Below, piece after piece: positions 5,381 through 5,810 of a stretch of 5,810 bases of DNA; within the stretch, counting starts at the first letter, position 1, and each line of letters begins with the position of its first letter. The stretch covers positions 1 through 5,810 of the forward strand of contig CAJTSP010000154.1 in the NCBI GenBank assembly GCA_910578965.1, given 5' to 3'. A model generated the notes under the pieces. That model was not told where the DNA came from and ran no database searches. It saw only the letters and a list, made by a program, of their open reading frames with translations. Made by a program: the position numbers and the translations under genes. Source of the DNA: an uncultured Oscillospiraceae bacterium (GTDB taxonomy: Bacteria > Bacillota > Clostridia > Oscillospirales > Ruminococcaceae).

Positions 5381-5761
5381 ATGAAAAAACCGCTTATCTG
5401 GTTTCTTGCGGCCGCGGCGGTGCTGTTTGCGGCCGCGTGTATCTGCCTGTGGCTTTTCCCTCAGGCGGGCAGCAAGGAATATTATGTGCAGATCGACAAC
5501 ACCCATATTGAGCAAGGCGGGCCGCGCGGCGGCGTGATTGACCTTACCGGGGGCATGCCGTATTACTATACCCTTTCAGCGTGTGACAAAAACGGCCGGC
5601 AGAAGGAAATCCGATTTGGCGCCAACCGGCAGCTACGGGAGGGCGCGTTCCTCTGCCTGACGGTATCGCCGGTACGCGGCGTGATCGAGTGGGCAGAGGT
5701 GCAGTACAGTGACCTGCCCGCAGCGGTGCAGGCGTGTTTTACACCGCCGGCGGATGGATAA
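5381..5761 (+). CDS. yxeA: YxeA-family (DUF1093) small membrane or exported protein
   Basis: This 126-residue protein has a positively charged start (MKK) and one hydrophobic segment (about 5-26), then a small extracytoplasmic domain. YYVQIDN (34-40), YYYTLSACDKNGRQKEIRF (61-79), LREGAFL (85-91) and the closing EVQYSDLPAAVQ (106-117) follow the YxeA pattern of Tyr-rich strand, D-x-x-G-x-x-K-E-I/L-x-F, L-x-x-G-A-Y/F-L and final E-V. Its molecular function is not established. In B. subtilis the homologue sits at the end of the yxdJKLM-yxeA operon, the same position as here. The gene starts 45 nt after the permease stop with no visible promoter or terminator between, so cotranscription is likely. 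A-A-A-C at 17-20 resembles a poor lipobox, so lipoprotein processing is possible, but a membrane anchor or ordinary signal peptide is likelier. Two in-frame upstream ATGs (5357, 5378) are less well placed. Confidence 0.82.
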   Translation: MKKPLIWFLAAAAVLFAAACICLWLFPQAGSKEYYVQIDNTHIEQGGPRGGVIDLTGGMPYYYTLSACDKNGRQKEIRFGANRQLREGAFLCLTVSPVRGVIEWAEVQYSDLPAAVQACFTPPADG

Positions 5762-5810
5762 AAGACGTCGCGCTTAGCGGCGGTGAGATAAGAATACAAA
5801 GAATCCAAAT
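5762..5810. other. Short downstream stretch with no recognisable feature
   Basis: The 49 bases after the YxeA-like stop hold no hairpin with a T run and no clear start codon with a ribosome binding site. The module's final terminator is presumably beyond the window. Confidence 0.5.

Noticed and set aside
1..5810. CRISPR arrays, tRNA or rRNA genes, insertion sequences, phage or toxin genes
   Set aside because: I found no regularly spaced repeats, no tRNA-like folds, no transposase or integrase motifs and no terminal inverted repeats; the coding content is fully explained by the Bce-type module.

Overview
The window holds a nearly complete Bce-type antimicrobial-peptide sensing and detoxification module, all on the + strand: response regulator, intramembrane-sensing histidine kinase, ABC ATPase, FtsX-type permease and a small YxeA-family protein. 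The layout matches the B. subtilis bceRS-bceAB and yxdJKLM-yxeA family. GC is high, ribosome binding sites are strong and purine-rich (GGGAGG type), and the proteins are typical of Firmicutes. I infer a GC-rich member of the Clostridia, perhaps an Oscillospiraceae/Ruminococcaceae-like gut anaerobe. That placement comes from composition and family only.

Layout. 1-78: the Ala/Pro-rich C-terminal tail of an unidentified upstream gene. 79-426: a 348-bp intergenic region with a good intrinsic terminator that looks bidirectional (178-222), a weak promoter candidate (335-361) and a hairpin just before the regulator's ribosome binding site. 427-1098: BceR-like response regulator. 1099-1257: an unusually long regulator-kinase gap with three inverted repeats, the last terminator-like. 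1258-2235: BceS-like kinase. 2236-2553: a 318-bp regulatory region. 2554-3318: BceA-like ATPase, overlapping the 3311-5335 BceB-like permease by 8 nt. 5381-5761: YxeA-like small membrane or exported protein. 5762-5810: no recognisable feature.

How it works, from the family: the permease and ATPase bind a peptide antibiotic, or its complex with a lipid II-cycle intermediate, through the large extracellular domain, and signal transport activity to the kinase. The kinase has almost no extracellular sensor of its own. It phosphorylates the regulator, which activates the transporter promoter. The sequence supports this wiring. A perfect 18-bp inverted repeat containing the BceR-type core TTACA-N4-TGTAA (2344-2361) lies upstream of an extended -10 promoter (TGCTATGAT, 2412-2420) that has no recognisable -35, as expected for an activator-dependent promoter.

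The most interesting point is that this operator is also the apical stem of a strong intrinsic terminator for the regulator-kinase transcript (2332-2376). One DNA segment therefore appears to end bceRS-type transcription and to receive the activator for bceAB-type transcription. I see no new protein system here; the novelty is in the regulatory architecture.
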